DNA of 64,000 bases from Salinarchaeum laminariae (GCF_023204835.1 NZ_CP096270.1:1364001-1428000); one strand, 5' to 3'; positions 33,453 through 44,064 are shown, counted from the first letter of the stretch. A program made the numbers and translations. The notes: generated from the sequence alone by a model not told the origin.

Positions 33453-35705
33453 ATGGCCTTCACCATCGACGTCCGGGAGGACGGCACGCCGGTTCGGTGG
33501 GCGCTCGACGCCGACGGCGGCGCCACGCCGACTGCCGATCCCGACTACCAGCCGACGATCTACGCGGCGGCGCGGGACGACCGCGACCGGCCGCTCGCGT
33601 GGCTCGCCGACGCGCTCGCCGACGATCCGAAAGTCGTCGCCGTCGAACGCGTCCGGAAACACCGCTCGCTGCGGGCAGAGGGCCCCTCGCCGATGCTCGC
33701 GATCCGCCTCGACCGTCTCGACGAGGTGCGACAGGTCGCCCGCGAGATTCGCCAGCGCGAGCAGGAGGCGTTCCTGCCCGGTACGTTCTCGCTCTACGAC
33801 GTCGATCTCGATCCGGGGTTCCGGTACGTCGCCGATCGCGGGTTCGATCCGACGCCCGAGCGCGAGCTGGCGGTGCTCGACCTGGCGCTGCCGGAGCCGG
33901 CGGTCGCCGACGGCGACGTCGGGCCGCTGCGGATCGACGGCGATCCGGCGGTGGGGGACGGGTCCGCGGGCGCGGACGCGGCCTCACCGGCTGCGGCCGT
34001 CGCCGACGCCGTCGAGACCGAACTCGATTCTCGCGATCCCGACGTCCTCCTGCTCTCCTCCGGCGAGATCGTCCCGCTGCTCGCCGCGGCCGGCGTCGAT
34101 CTCGGCCGCCGGCCGGGGTTCAGCCGGCTCGCTGGCGAAAGCACCTACGTCAGCTACGGCCAGGTCGGCCACTCGCCGGCGCGCTACGACGTTCCGGGCC
34201 GCGCGCTGATCGATCGATCGAACAGCTTCCTGTACGGCCACTCGAACCTCGCCGGCCTCCTCTACTTCGTGGAGCGGGCTGGGAAGCCACTCCAGGAGCT
34301 CGCGACGGACTCGATCGGCGGGGTGCTCACCGCGATCGAGATTCGCGCGGCGCGCCGGTGGGACGGCCACCACGTCGCCGACGAGGAACGCGAGGACGGC
34401 GTGCCCGCTCCCTGGCAGAAACGCCAGACTGAGGACTGGAAGTCCCTCGAAACGCTGCACACCGCCGACCGCGGGGGGTTCACCTTCCAGCCCGAGGCAG
34501 CCGTTCACGAGGACGTCCACGAGCTGGACTTCGCGTCGCTCTACCCCAACATCATCCGCAACTACGGCGTCTCGCCGGACACCGTCTGCTGTGATTGCTG
34601 TGACAGCGCGGCGGTTCCGGAGCTGGAGTACAGCCTCTGTGAGAACCGTGACGCCTTCCTCGCGCGGGTGCTCGGGCCCCTCCTCGACGACCGAAGCGAC
34701 GCGAAGGCCCGGCTCCGCGAGGCCGGTTCGGGCGAGGACACTACCGACGACGAGGCCGTCGTCGAGGCGATCAAGTGGGTGCTCGTCTCCTGTTTCGGCT
34801 ACCAGGGCTACCGCCACGCGAAGTTCGGCCGCATCGAGACTCACGAGGCGATCAACGCCGTCGCTCGCGAGATCATGCTCACCGCGAAACGGCGCCTCGA
34901 GGACGCTGGCTGGCGCATCGTCCACGGCATCGTCGACAGCGTCTGGGTGACGGCCGCATCGGATCGCGAACAGCGACCGGTTCGCGAGGTCGCCGACGAG
35001 ATCACCGACGAGGTCGAGATCCGTCTCGAGTACGAGGGCTGCTTCGACTGGGTCGCCTTCTGTCCGCGCAAGCGCGCCAGCGGGGCGGCGCTCATGCGTT
35101 ACTTCGGGCGCTGGGCCGACGAGACGGTGGATGTGCCGGACTCGACGGCGGCAGACCCGGCAGCCGCCGTCGACTTCGACGACCGCTACAAACTCCGCGG
35201 GATCGAGGCGCGCCAGCGGTCGACGTGCGAGTTCGTCGCCGACGCCCAGCGCGACCTCCTGGCGACCGTCCACCGCGAGCGCGCCTCCGAGGCGGTCTGC
35301 GATCGGCTCGAACGCCACCTCCGGGAGCTCCGCGCGGGCGCGGTCGATCCCGCCGACCTGGCGATCACCCAGCGCGTGACGAAGACTGCCGAGGCGTACG
35401 AGCAGTCCACGCGGGCGAAGGCCGCTCTCGAGCGCGCTGCAGCCGTCGGTGTCCCGCGCTCGCCCGGACAGTCCGTCGAGTACGTCGTGGTCGACGACGA
35501 TTGCTCGGGGCCCGAACGGGTGCGTCTGGCCTTCGAGTCCGACGACGCGTGGCCTGCTGGCCGGCGCTACGACGCCACGTTCTACGCCGATCGGCTCGTT
35601 CGGGCCTGCGAGAGCCTGATCGCGCCGCTGGGGTGGGAGGAGGGTCGGATCCGGTCCCACCTCCAGCGCGATCGCGACGTGGCGCTGTCGGCCTTCGGCG
35701 AGTGA
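33453..35705 (+). CDS. PolB2-type family B DNA polymerase with altered motif C
   Basis: 750 residues. The polymerase palm is recognisable: motif A HELDFASLYPNII with D359, motif B KWVLVSCFGYQGY with K441, and motif C HGIVDSVWV with D495. Ordinary family B enzymes have YGDTDS at motif C; here the first Asp is Ile493 while the second, which is the metal ligand, remains. In motif B, Asn of NSxYG is replaced. The N-terminal region (1-300) has remnants of the exonuclease fold (DPDVLLLSSGEIVPLL) without the acidic exonuclease residues. PolB2 proteins were long viewed as inactive, but related crenarchaeal Dpo2 acts in damage tolerance, so a translesion or accessory role is plausible. Third gene of the cassette. 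Confidence 0.85.
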   Translation: MAFTIDVREDGTPVRWALDADGGATPTADPDYQPTIYAAARDDRDRPLAWLADALADDPKVVAVERVRKHRSLRAEGPSPMLAIRLDRLDEVRQVAREIRQREQEAFLPGTFSLYDVDLDPGFRYVADRGFDPTPERELAVLDLALPEPAVADGDVGPLRIDGDPAVGDGSAGADAASPAAAVADAVETELDSRDPDVLLLSSGEIVPLLAAAGVDLGRRPGFSRLAGESTYVSYGQVGHSPARYDVPGRALIDRSNSFLYGHSNLAGLLYFVERAGKPLQELATDSIGGVLTAIEIRAARRWDGHHVADEEREDGVPAPWQKRQTEDWKSLETLHTADRGGFTFQPEAAVHEDVHELDFASLYPNIIRNYGVSPDTVCCDCCDSAAVPELEYSLCENRDAFLARVLGPLLDDRSDAKARLREAGSGEDTTDDEAVVEAIKWVLVSCFGYQGYRHAKFGRIETHEAINAVAREIMLTAKRRLEDAGWRIVHGIVDSVWVTAASDREQRPVREVADEITDEVEIRLEYEGCFDWVAFCPRKRASGAALMRYFGRWADETVDVPDSTAADPAAAVDFDDRYKLRGIEARQRSTCEFVADAQRDLLATVHRERASEAVCDRLERHLRELRAGAVDPADLAITQRVTKTAEAYEQSTRAKAALERAAAVGVPRSPGQSVEYVVVDDDCSGPERVRLAFESDDAWPAGRRYDATFYADRLVRACESLIAPLGWEEGRIRSHLQRDRDVALSAFGE

Positions 35706-35794
35706 GCGTCGGTCGCCGCGCGGGACGGCGGCCAGCCAGCCACCACCCTCCCCTCACCCATCCATCCTTCCACCCGTTCACCCATCCACCGTCC

Positions 35795-36313
35795 CTACGG
35801 CGACGCCGTCTCGTTGCCGCCTGCGTCGGATTCGGGCGGCTGCTCGGACAGCTCGTCGAACCTGTCCTGTGCCTCTTGCCGCCGTTTCGCCGTCTCGGCG
35901 CGATCGACGGTCGCTAGCGCGAGCGAGGTGCCTTCGGGGACGTCGAGTACCATCCCTTCCTTGCGTGCGGCCTCGGGAAGGACCGCGGCGGGGACCGTTT
36001 CGGTGCCGGAGCCGTCGTCGAAGATGACCACGGCCGTCTCGTTCTCGATACGGTCGACCACGGCAGTGCGCGTGCCGGGATCGTTGCTCTCTGTTTCCTC
36101 GGCGTCCGTTCCGTCGTCCTCCGCGTCGTTGTCGTTGGGCTCACTGTCGTCCGCGTTCGGATCCGGGGCGTCGCCGCCGTCGGCATGGTGCCCGCCCATC
36201 GCGGCCTCGATCTCGTCGATCAGGGCCTGGACGCTGGATACGGAGAACATCGACAGGAGCGTCGCGAGTACGTCTCGTCTGAACACGCCGATGGTCGCCG
36301 CGGAATCGGTCAT
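35795..36313 (-). CDS. DUF3006-domain protein with acidic linker
   Basis: 172 residues from ATG 36313. The C-terminal ~75 residues fit DUF3006: RTAVVDRIENETAVVIFDD, TVPAAVLPEAARKEGMVLDV and AKRRQEAQDRFDELSE. The N-terminal 45 residues are a helix pair (TIGVFRRDVLATLLSM, VQALIDEIEAAMGG), then an Asp/Asn/Glu-rich linker of about 45 residues. DUF3006 proteins of bacteria often sit by MBL-fold hydrolases; none is next to it here. Function unknown. It converges on the PolB2 gene. Confidence 0.72.
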   Translation of the reverse strand: MTDSAATIGVFRRDVLATLLSMFSVSSVQALIDEIEAAMGGHHADGGDAPDPNADDSEPNDNDAEDDGTDAEETESNDPGTRTAVVDRIENETAVVIFDDGSGTETVPAAVLPEAARKEGMVLDVPEGTSLALATVDRAETAKRRQEAQDRFDELSEQPPESDAGGNETASP

Positions 36314-36444
36314 AAACGTGTGGAGCGGACTGGTGGGCGCGGGGTGCCGTGGTGGGGTGCCGATCGTCGATGGGTCCGCGCCACCGGTCGATCCGACCGC
36401 CACAAGCAGTATCCTTATGCACGAGCCTCGGGTACCCCGCGGCT

Positions 36445-37422
36445 ATGGGCGTCAGGTGCACGTTGCTCGGGCACAGGTACGGCGAGGCGGAGATCGAGCG
36501 CGAGCGCGAGGAGCGCGGCGAGGAAGCGGTCGTGACGATTCGGGAGGTCGAGACCTGCTCGCGATGCGGGGACCGATCGATCGTCAGCGAGAACAAGGAA
36601 GTGACGACGGCTGGGAGCGCCGCCACCGTCGCGACCCCCGACGATGCCGACGCTGCGCCGACGAGCGAGCCGCGGCCGACGGAGACCGACAGCGGTGACC
36701 CCGTCGCCGAGGAGAGCGCCGCCGAAATCGTCGACGAAGCGGATCTCGACGCTGGACCGGAGGGAAGCGACGCGGCCGACGGCTCTGCGGACGACTCTTC
36801 CGACGCATCTGCTGCGGACTCGCCCGAGGGCCCCGAGCACGATCCCGAGACGGACGACGGCGTCATTCTCGATGACGACGCCGATGACGACGAACCCGAG
36901 GAACGGGAGTACGGCGAGTGGCCGGACGCCGACGAGGACCACGCCAGCGCCGAGGCCGACCCCGCAGCTGCCGATGCCGAGGAGCCAGATCCCTGGCCCG
37001 ACAGCGACGACGATGCCGACGAAGGGTACGACGCAACGGTGCCCGACGGCGAGCCGGCGGCGGACGTCGAGTATCCCGGCGCTGCCGACGCCGAACCGAC
37101 GGGCGACGCGGAGCCGGCCGACGATTCGGACGCTGCCGGCGCCGAATCCACGGCAGAGGAGCCGACGGACGACGCCGAACTGCTCGGCGAGTCCGACGAG
37201 CCGACCCACCGGCAGGCCGCGGGAACGGACTCCCAGCCGGCCGACGACGGCGCGGAGTTCGAGCGCGCACGCGAGTCGAGTTCCCCCAGCGCTCCGGCAA
37301 CGGGCGGCACAGAACTCTACTGCCCCGCGTGTGGCTACCGGGACCCCAGCCACGACGGGTCCCTCCGCGAAGGCGACATCTGCCCGGAGTGCCGGAAGGG
37401 GTATCTCGCTGCTGGCGAGTGA
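36445..37422 (+). CDS. DUF7093-like protein: two zinc fingers joined by an acidic linker
   Basis: 325 residues from ATG 36445 (MGVRCTLLGHRYGE). The N-terminal 55 residues have CTLLGH and TCSRCGD, a possible zinc site; the C-terminal 40 residues have YCPACGYRDPSHDGS and ICPECRKGYL, a second four-Cys zinc ribbon. The ~215 residues between are almost all Asp, Glu, Ala, Ser and Pro and are surely disordered in high salt. The family is a haloarchaeal one I recall as DUF7093. A TATA-like ATCCTTATGC lies about 30 bp upstream. Role unknown; two zinc modules on a flexible acidic tether suggest a scaffold for two partners. Confidence 0.7.
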   Translation: MGVRCTLLGHRYGEAEIEREREERGEEAVVTIREVETCSRCGDRSIVSENKEVTTAGSAATVATPDDADAAPTSEPRPTETDSGDPVAEESAAEIVDEADLDAGPEGSDAADGSADDSSDASAADSPEGPEHDPETDDGVILDDDADDDEPEEREYGEWPDADEDHASAEADPAAADAEEPDPWPDSDDDADEGYDATVPDGEPAADVEYPGAADAEPTGDAEPADDSDAAGAESTAEEPTDDAELLGESDEPTHRQAAGTDSQPADDGAEFERARESSSPSAPATGGTELYCPACGYRDPSHDGSLREGDICPECRKGYLAAGE

Positions 37423-37728
37423 AGCGGGGACGTCCGGACGATCCGACGCTGTTCTGCGGTACTCTTCGTCGCTGCCTCATCGCTTTCTACACCTGCCGTA
37501 TACGCTGCGTCTGCACAACTTCCAGCACTTCGGCAACCGCCTGTACCGCTTCGCGTAGCGTAGCTGCGGATAGTCAGCCGGGTACTCGGTGTGTCGGCAC
37601 CGTCGTGCGGTCGGTTGTTCGATGCGCTCGCTATTCGGTACCTCGCCAGCGCTGTCGCGAACACAACTCCGGACGACTGCCGCCTCAACGCGAGCATTTA
37701 TGTCCTGCCACGACTTACCATACCATGT
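37423..37728 (+). promoter_or_regulatory. Intergenic region, promoter of HVO_0416-like gene
   Basis: No gene seen. GCATTTATG (about 37694-37702) is a TATA-like box 27-35 bp before the start. A 15-nt palindrome CCATAC-CAT-GTATGG (37718-37732) covers the start codon of the zinc-finger gene and could be an operator or an mRNA hairpin. Confidence 0.45.
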
Positions 37729-37908
37729 ATGGCGTCAGCACCCGACAGCGCGGGCGACGACATGTTCGACGAGTTTCTCACTGCTCGTGGCCACGATCAC
37801 TCCGCCTGGGAGTCCGAATACAACAAGAAGCGCTGTCCGGAGTGTGGCGGAATTCACGACGTCGAGGCGACAGACTGCTCGGTGTGTGGGTGGCAACCGG
37901 GCCACTGA
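37729..37908 (+). CDS. HVO_0416-family small zinc-finger protein
   Basis: 59 residues from ATG 37729 (MASAPDSAGDDMFDEFLT). Two C-x2-C pairs, RCPECGG and DCSVCGW, make a zinc ribbon, preceded by a conserved helix (GHDHSAWESEYNKK). Haloarchaea have many such one-finger proteins, some with effects on growth, biofilm and motility in Haloferax; the role of this one is unknown. The palindrome over its start codon may affect translation. The longer open frame upstream is spacer. Confidence 0.8.
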   Translation: MASAPDSAGDDMFDEFLTARGHDHSAWESEYNKKRCPECGGIHDVEATDCSVCGWQPGH

Positions 37909-38062
37909 ACGGAGCGCCCAGTTGCGAGACGCGGCCCACTCGCTACCCCGCGGTTTCCGGCCCCGATTCGCCCCTGACAGAAGGTGATGCCGGGACACTG
38001 CCGACGACGATTACCGGGACAGCGGCCAGTTCGCGGGCCAATAAATATCAGAAAACATTACT

Positions 38063-38091
38063 GTTCCGGAACGATTATAGTACGTTATTTC
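38063..38091 (+). promoter_or_regulatory. Promoter of the DUF7563-like gene
   Basis: In an AT-rich stretch, TATA-like CGTTATTTC (38083-38091) lies about 27 bp from ATG 38115. A 10-nt perfect palindrome GTTCCGGAAC (38063-38072) sits just upstream of it. Confidence 0.45.
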
Positions 38092-38114
38092 ATTGCAAAG
38101 ATTGGGAGATACGA

Positions 38115-38273
38115 ATGCCGGAATGTCAGAATTGCGGATCGTTCGTCACCGAGGCCTACGCGCGTGTGTTCACGCCACGCGGCGTCGAGGAACCTCGCGT
38201 CTGCCCGGACTGTGAGGACAAGATCCGGGACGGTAGCGACGTTCGCGAGGCGCGCTCGCCGCGAAACAACTGA
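38115..38273 (+). CDS. DUF7563-like small zinc-finger protein
   Basis: 52 residues from ATG 38115. A treble-clef-like pair CQNCG and CPDCED flanks the strongly conserved VTEAYARVFTP; the tail is VREARSPRNN. Recognised as a haloarchaeal small protein (DUF7563 type) of unknown role, possibly RNA- or DNA-binding. The start follows a clear AT-rich promoter. The frame is open for over 1 kb upstream, but that sequence antisense-reads other genes and spacer. Confidence 0.78.
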   Translation: MPECQNCGSFVTEAYARVFTPRGVEEPRVCPDCEDKIRDGSDVREARSPRNN

Positions 38274-38425
38274 CGGATCGACGGCGATTCTCCGGCGTTC
38301 GAGCGACCGCGCCGTCGTTCATTGTACGATCTGCGGACTGTTCGATCCTCACGACGGCACCGCATTCGTCCAGTATTCGCGGGCCCACCCGAACGCTTAG
38401 GACGACGCCGACGAACGTATCGGCC

Positions 38426-40129
38426 ATGTTCGATGATGAGGAACTGCAGTCTCTTCGTGAGTCCCGGGAGGAGTGGGAGTCGTCCACGCTCGACCCCGCA
38501 CTCGAGCGACACGGCGAGCGCAAAGATCGGTTCGCCACGGTGTCGAATCTCGGCGTCGATCGCCTGTACGACCCGACCGACGTCGCCGACCTCGACTACG
38601 AGGCGGATCTCGGGTTCCCCGGCGAGGAACCCTACACTCGCGGGCCCTACCCGACGATGCACCGCGGGCGCACGTGGACGATGCGTCAGTTCGCTGGCTT
38701 TGGCACCGCCGAAGAGACCAACGAGCGGTTTCACTACCTGATCGACGAGGGTCAGACCGGGCTCTCGACGGCGTTCGACATGCCCTCGCTGATGGGAATC
38801 GACTCGGACGATCCGATGGCGCTTGGCGAGGTCGGCAAGGAGGGCGTCGCCGTGGACTCGCTGCGCGACGTCGAGGTGCTGTTCGACGGTATCGACCTCG
38901 GGGAGGTCTCCACGTCGTTCACGATCAACCCCTCCGCACCGGTGATCTACGCGATGTACGTCGCACTCGCCGACCAGCAGGGCGTGCCGCGAGAGGAGAT
39001 CCGGGGCACCCTGCAAAACGACATGTTCAAAGAGTTCATCGCGCAGAAGGAGTGGGTCGTTCCCCCGGAGCCCTCTCTGAAACTCGTCACCGACGTCGTG
39101 GAGTTCGCGACGGAGGAGACGCCGCGATTCCACCCGGTCTCGATCTCCGGCTACCACATCCGAGAGGCCGGCTCGACGGCGGTCGAGGAGCTGGCCTTCA
39201 CGCTCGCGGACGGGTTCGCCTACGTCGAAGACGCACTGGACCGCGGGCTGGACGTGGACGCGTTCGCTCCCAGACTCTCCTTTTTCTTCAACTGCCACAA
39301 CAGCCTGCTCGAGGAGGTCGCGAAGTTCCGCGCAGCCCGGCGAATCTGGGGGGAGAAAATGGCCGAGTGGTACGACGCCGAGGATCCGGACTCTCGACGG
39401 CTCAAGTTCCACACGCAGACCGCCGGCCAGTCCCTGACCGCACAACAGCCGCTCAACAACGTCGTCCGGGTAACGATCCAGGCGCTCGCGGGCGTGATGG
39501 GCGGCACCCAGAGTCTCCACACCAACAGCTTCGACGAGGCGCTCGCGCTGCCGAGCGAGAAGGCGGTGCGGGTGGCGCTGCGGACCCAGCAGATCATCGC
39601 GGAGGAGTCGGGCGTCGCGGACACCGTCGATCCCCTCGGCGGCAGCTACGCCGTGGAAGCGCTCACCGATCGGGTCGAACAGGAGGCGATGGGGTACATC
39701 GACGAAATCCGCGACCGTGGCGACGGCTCGATGCGCGAGGGCGTCCTCTCGGGCATCCAGGACGGCTACTTCCAGCGCGAGATTCAGGATTCTGCCTTCG
39801 AGTATCAGGAGCGCGTCGAGGACGAAGAGGAGATCGTCGTGGGCGTGAACAAGTACGCGATCGAGGAGGAGTCCGCCGCCGACACGCTCCACGTCGACGA
39901 GGAGCAGGCCCGCGAGACACAGCTCGACCGCATCGAGTCCGTCCGGGGCGAGCGCGATGAGGCTGCCGTGGAGGACGCGCTCGCGTCGGTCCGGGCGGCC
40001 GCCGAAGCCGACGAGAACACCATTCCGGCGATCGTCGAGGCGGTGAAGGCGTACGCCACGATGGGCGAGATCATGCAGATCTTCGAGGACGTCTACGGCG
40101 AGTACCAGGGCGAGGTCGGGCCAGCGTGA
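38426..40129 (+). CDS. mcmA: Methylmalonyl-CoA mutase, catalytic large subunit
   Basis: 567 residues. It has the acyl-CoA-binding TIM barrel of B12-dependent mutases: LGFPGEEPYTRGPYPTMHRG, RQFAGFGTAEETNERFHYL, TGLSTAFDMPSLMGIDSDD, the block TAGQSLTAQQPLNNVVR and GGTQSLHTNSFDEALALPSE. No C-terminal cobalamin-binding domain (DxHxxG) is present, so a separate small subunit must supply it, as is usual in archaea. It interconverts methylmalonyl-CoA and succinyl-CoA in propionate or polymer metabolism. An isobutyryl-CoA mutase is the alternative. TATA-like CGCTTAGGA lies about 26 bp upstream. The small subunit and epimerase are not in the window. Confidence 0.92.
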   Translation: MFDDEELQSLRESREEWESSTLDPALERHGERKDRFATVSNLGVDRLYDPTDVADLDYEADLGFPGEEPYTRGPYPTMHRGRTWTMRQFAGFGTAEETNERFHYLIDEGQTGLSTAFDMPSLMGIDSDDPMALGEVGKEGVAVDSLRDVEVLFDGIDLGEVSTSFTINPSAPVIYAMYVALADQQGVPREEIRGTLQNDMFKEFIAQKEWVVPPEPSLKLVTDVVEFATEETPRFHPVSISGYHIREAGSTAVEELAFTLADGFAYVEDALDRGLDVDAFAPRLSFFFNCHNSLLEEVAKFRAARRIWGEKMAEWYDAEDPDSRRLKFHTQTAGQSLTAQQPLNNVVRVTIQALAGVMGGTQSLHTNSFDEALALPSEKAVRVALRTQQIIAEESGVADTVDPLGGSYAVEALTDRVEQEAMGYIDEIRDRGDGSMREGVLSGIQDGYFQREIQDSAFEYQERVEDEEEIVVGVNKYAIEEESAADTLHVDEEQARETQLDRIESVRGERDEAAVEDALASVRAAAEADENTIPAIVEAVKAYATMGEIMQIFEDVYGEYQGEVGPA

Positions 40130-40191
40130 GATGAAGATCCGTCCTTCCGTTCGAACGCTACCCTGCCGCCCCGACGAAACGACTTTCATCC

Positions 40192-40210
40192 TGTATGCGC
40201 TCTGCATACA
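40192..40210 (+). promoter_or_regulatory. Operator palindrome upstream of vapB
   Basis: TGTATGC-GCTCT-GCATACA is a perfect inverted repeat of 7-bp arms ending 1 bp before the vapB ATG. It is well placed for repression by the VapB-VapC complex. Confidence 0.65.
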
Positions 40211-40211
40211 T

Positions 40212-40409
40212 ATGAGCACGAGCATCCGGGTGTCCGAGGAGACGAAGGAGAAGCTCGACCATCTCAAACGCGACGACGAGACGTTCGACGAACTGCTCCG
40301 TCGGCTCGCGGGCGAAACGGAGCCGATCGAGATCGGTGCCTGGGACGACGAAACAGCGGAGAGGGCACGGGATGCCGTCGACCGTTCACGTGAGAGCTTC
40401 GGGCGATGA
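40212..40409 (+). CDS. vapB: VapB-type antitoxin
   Basis: 65 residues from ATG 40212 (MSTSIRVSEETKEKL). The N-terminal strand-helix-helix (SIRVSEETKEKLDHLKRDDE, TFDELLRRLA) is the ribbon-helix-helix-like DNA-binding part of haloarchaeal VapB; the acidic C-terminal tail (ETAERARDAVDRSRESF) should wrap the toxin. It overlaps vapC by 4 bp (ATGA). A start 81 bp upstream is open but lacks the family N-terminus. The perfect dyad just before the ATG is the likely operator. Confidence 0.85.
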   Translation: MSTSIRVSEETKEKLDHLKRDDETFDELLRRLAGETEPIEIGAWDDETAERARDAVDRSRESFGR

Positions 40410-40798
40410 CGTTTCTCGACTCCTCCGCTATCATCGACATGCTCGCCGGCGTCGACCGGACCGTCGAGTGCATCGAGGCCCACGGAACGCCGTATCTCAC
40501 GTCCTCGATCTGCGTGTTCGAAGTGCTCGAAGGCGTCCTCGGTAGCGGAACGACCGATGTGATGGCGGCACGACAGCAGTTCGGTGGCGTCCGTACTCTG
40601 GAGTTCAACGAAGACATCGCGGTCGAGGCGGCTCGGTTGCAGGAGTCGTTGCTGGCTGACGGCGAGCCGATGGCACCGCGTGACCTGATGATCGCTGCGA
40701 CCGCACGATCGACGGGAGATCATCTCGTCGTCAACGACGCGGATTTTCAGACGGACGTACTCGAGGACGCGATTCCCGTGACGAATCTTGCAGAGTGA
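40406..40798 (+). CDS. vapC: VapC-type PIN-domain toxin RNase
   Basis: 130 residues. The four PIN acidic positions are present: D in FLDSSAIIDML, E in VFEVLEGVL, D in PRDLMIAATAR and D in LVVNDADFQTD. VapC proteins cut initiator or elongator tRNA or rRNA with Mg2+. The gene overlaps vapB, the standard arrangement. Target RNA cannot be told from sequence. No transposon or integrase adjoins the pair. Confidence 0.88.
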   Translation: MTFLDSSAIIDMLAGVDRTVECIEAHGTPYLTSSICVFEVLEGVLGSGTTDVMAARQQFGGVRTLEFNEDIAVEAARLQESLLADGEPMAPRDLMIAATARSTGDHLVVNDADFQTDVLEDAIPVTNLAE

Positions 40799-40976
40799 CC
40801 TGGGCTGTTGGCGGTCCTACCGACCTCACTTTAGTGGCTCCGTGCTACGGGCATCCTCTCCACTCGCCCACTGCCCCACGAAGATTCACTCGCGCCCGAA
40901 TTCACACGGCGACGTGGGGGAGACGGTATCCGGCATGAGAACACTTAACCCGGTGATGTACGATTAATTTCGCTGT

Positions 40977-42959
<1,983 letters not shown>

Positions 42960-43231
42960 CGATCGTCCGGCGGAGTTCCTCGGCATAGAGTCGGGGTTTT
43001 CGTCCAATTCTCTATTTGGAATACGACGCTATCTACGCGACCAGCGGAGCAGATCTCTACAGGAATCGCTGTATCGGCGGGTGGTGCGCGCCGCTCCTCG
43101 ATCGTCGCGTCGACAAAAGGAAGATCGCCCCGAAGACGGGACTCTCGGAGCGATCGTCGCCAGCGTCGCCCACCCCTCTCCCGGAGGTGGCCCCGCACCA
43201 CAGGCGACGAAAAACGCGTAGTTCGATCCGC

Positions 43232-43432
43232 TTACGCGTTGTTCATCCGCTGACTGGAGCGCTCCCCACAGCGCTGGCACTCCCGAACCCGGTAGGGTTC
43301 GCGCGAGTAGTGCGCGTTGTCGGAATCCTCTGCCTCGGTCATGATCTGCACCGAGACTTCGTGGAGCGTTTCGATTCCGCAGCTATCACAGGATTCGGTC
43401 ATGCCGTTTACCGAGTCATCAGTCGTCGCCAT
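43232..43432 (-). CDS. Small zinc-ribbon protein (DUF7835-like)
   Basis: 66 residues from ATG 43432. Two pairs, SCDSCGIET and ECQRCGERS, form a putative zinc beta-ribbon around a middle segment (HEVSVQIMTEAEDSDNAHYS). I recall a haloarchaeal family of this shape as DUF7835, with no known function. The spacer downstream (42960-43231) separates it from the convergent acs gene and has no other feature. Confidence 0.7.
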   Translation of the reverse strand: MATTDDSVNGMTESCDSCGIETLHEVSVQIMTEAEDSDNAHYSREPYRVRECQRCGERSSQRMNNA

Positions 43433-43716
43433 ACTACCTCCTTAGTAGGCTACCACTATAACACGACACGAGCGTTTTCATTGCGGGAAAACACCCCGAC
43501 TGCAGCGTGATTGGCTGGCGTCGATCGGGTGCTCAAATCGAACAATCGAAACTGTGCTCGCAGCTCGTTATGCATTGCCTTCCCCATGGTCGAAATTTGT
43601 CGGAGGAACTGAAGCCAACTTCCGACCTGTTCCCGCCGACAAACGGATTTGCCGGCTCCGCCCCCTTCGCCGATTCGTGGAAAACGTTATGCTCCAGGCG
43701 AAACCAACCCCATGAC

Positions 43717-44064
43717 GTGGCAGACGAACGGCCGATCGAGGATATACTCGATACGATCGGAGACGACCACGCACGGGACGTGCTGGCAGCGATCAGCGAG
43801 GAACCGCGCGCTGCCAGCGAGGTCGCGGAGGCCGCCGACCTCTCCCTGCCGACCGTCTACCGGCGCATCGAGATGCTCAAAGAGCACGACCTCGTCGTCG
43901 CGGAAACTGCCGTCGCCGACGACGGCAACCACTACGACGTGTTCAAGTCGAACTTCGACGGCACGGTGATCCGACTGCGCGACGACGAGTACGACGTCCG
44001 AATCTACCGCAAGGAGAATATCCCCGATCGCTTCTCGAGTCTCTGGGACGAGCTCTCGCGGTAA
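43717..44064 (+). CDS. Winged-helix (ArsR-like) transcriptional regulator
   Basis: 115 residues from GTG 43717 (VADERPIEDILDTIGDDHAR). A winged helix fills residues 10-80: DDHARDVLAAISEEPRAASE, DLSLPTVYRRIEMLKEHDLV and a wing with ADDGNHYDVFKSNF. The C-terminus, DVRIYRKENIPDRFSSLWDE, is shared by haloarchaeal relatives. It is followed 177 bp later by a DUF7521-like membrane protein; such a regulator/membrane-protein pair is common in haloarchaea. The longer frame to 43507 contains low-conservation spacer. Confidence 0.8.
   Translation: MADERPIEDILDTIGDDHARDVLAAISEEPRAASEVAEAADLSLPTVYRRIEMLKEHDLVVAETAVADDGNHYDVFKSNFDGTVIRLRDDEYDVRIYRKENIPDRFSSLWDELSR

Noticed and set aside
33984-35660. 558-codon minus-strand frame
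   Set aside because: Antisense to the PolB2-type gene, whose motifs fix the coding strand.
38156-40723. 855-codon open frame on the minus strand
   Set aside because: It runs antisense through the methylmalonyl-CoA mutase gene and vapBC; the plus-strand proteins are clear and this one resembles no family. High GC opens such shadow frames.
43507-43716. N-terminal extension of the winged-helix regulator
   Set aside because: The extra 70 residues lack conservation features, and the family begins at the GTG 43717.
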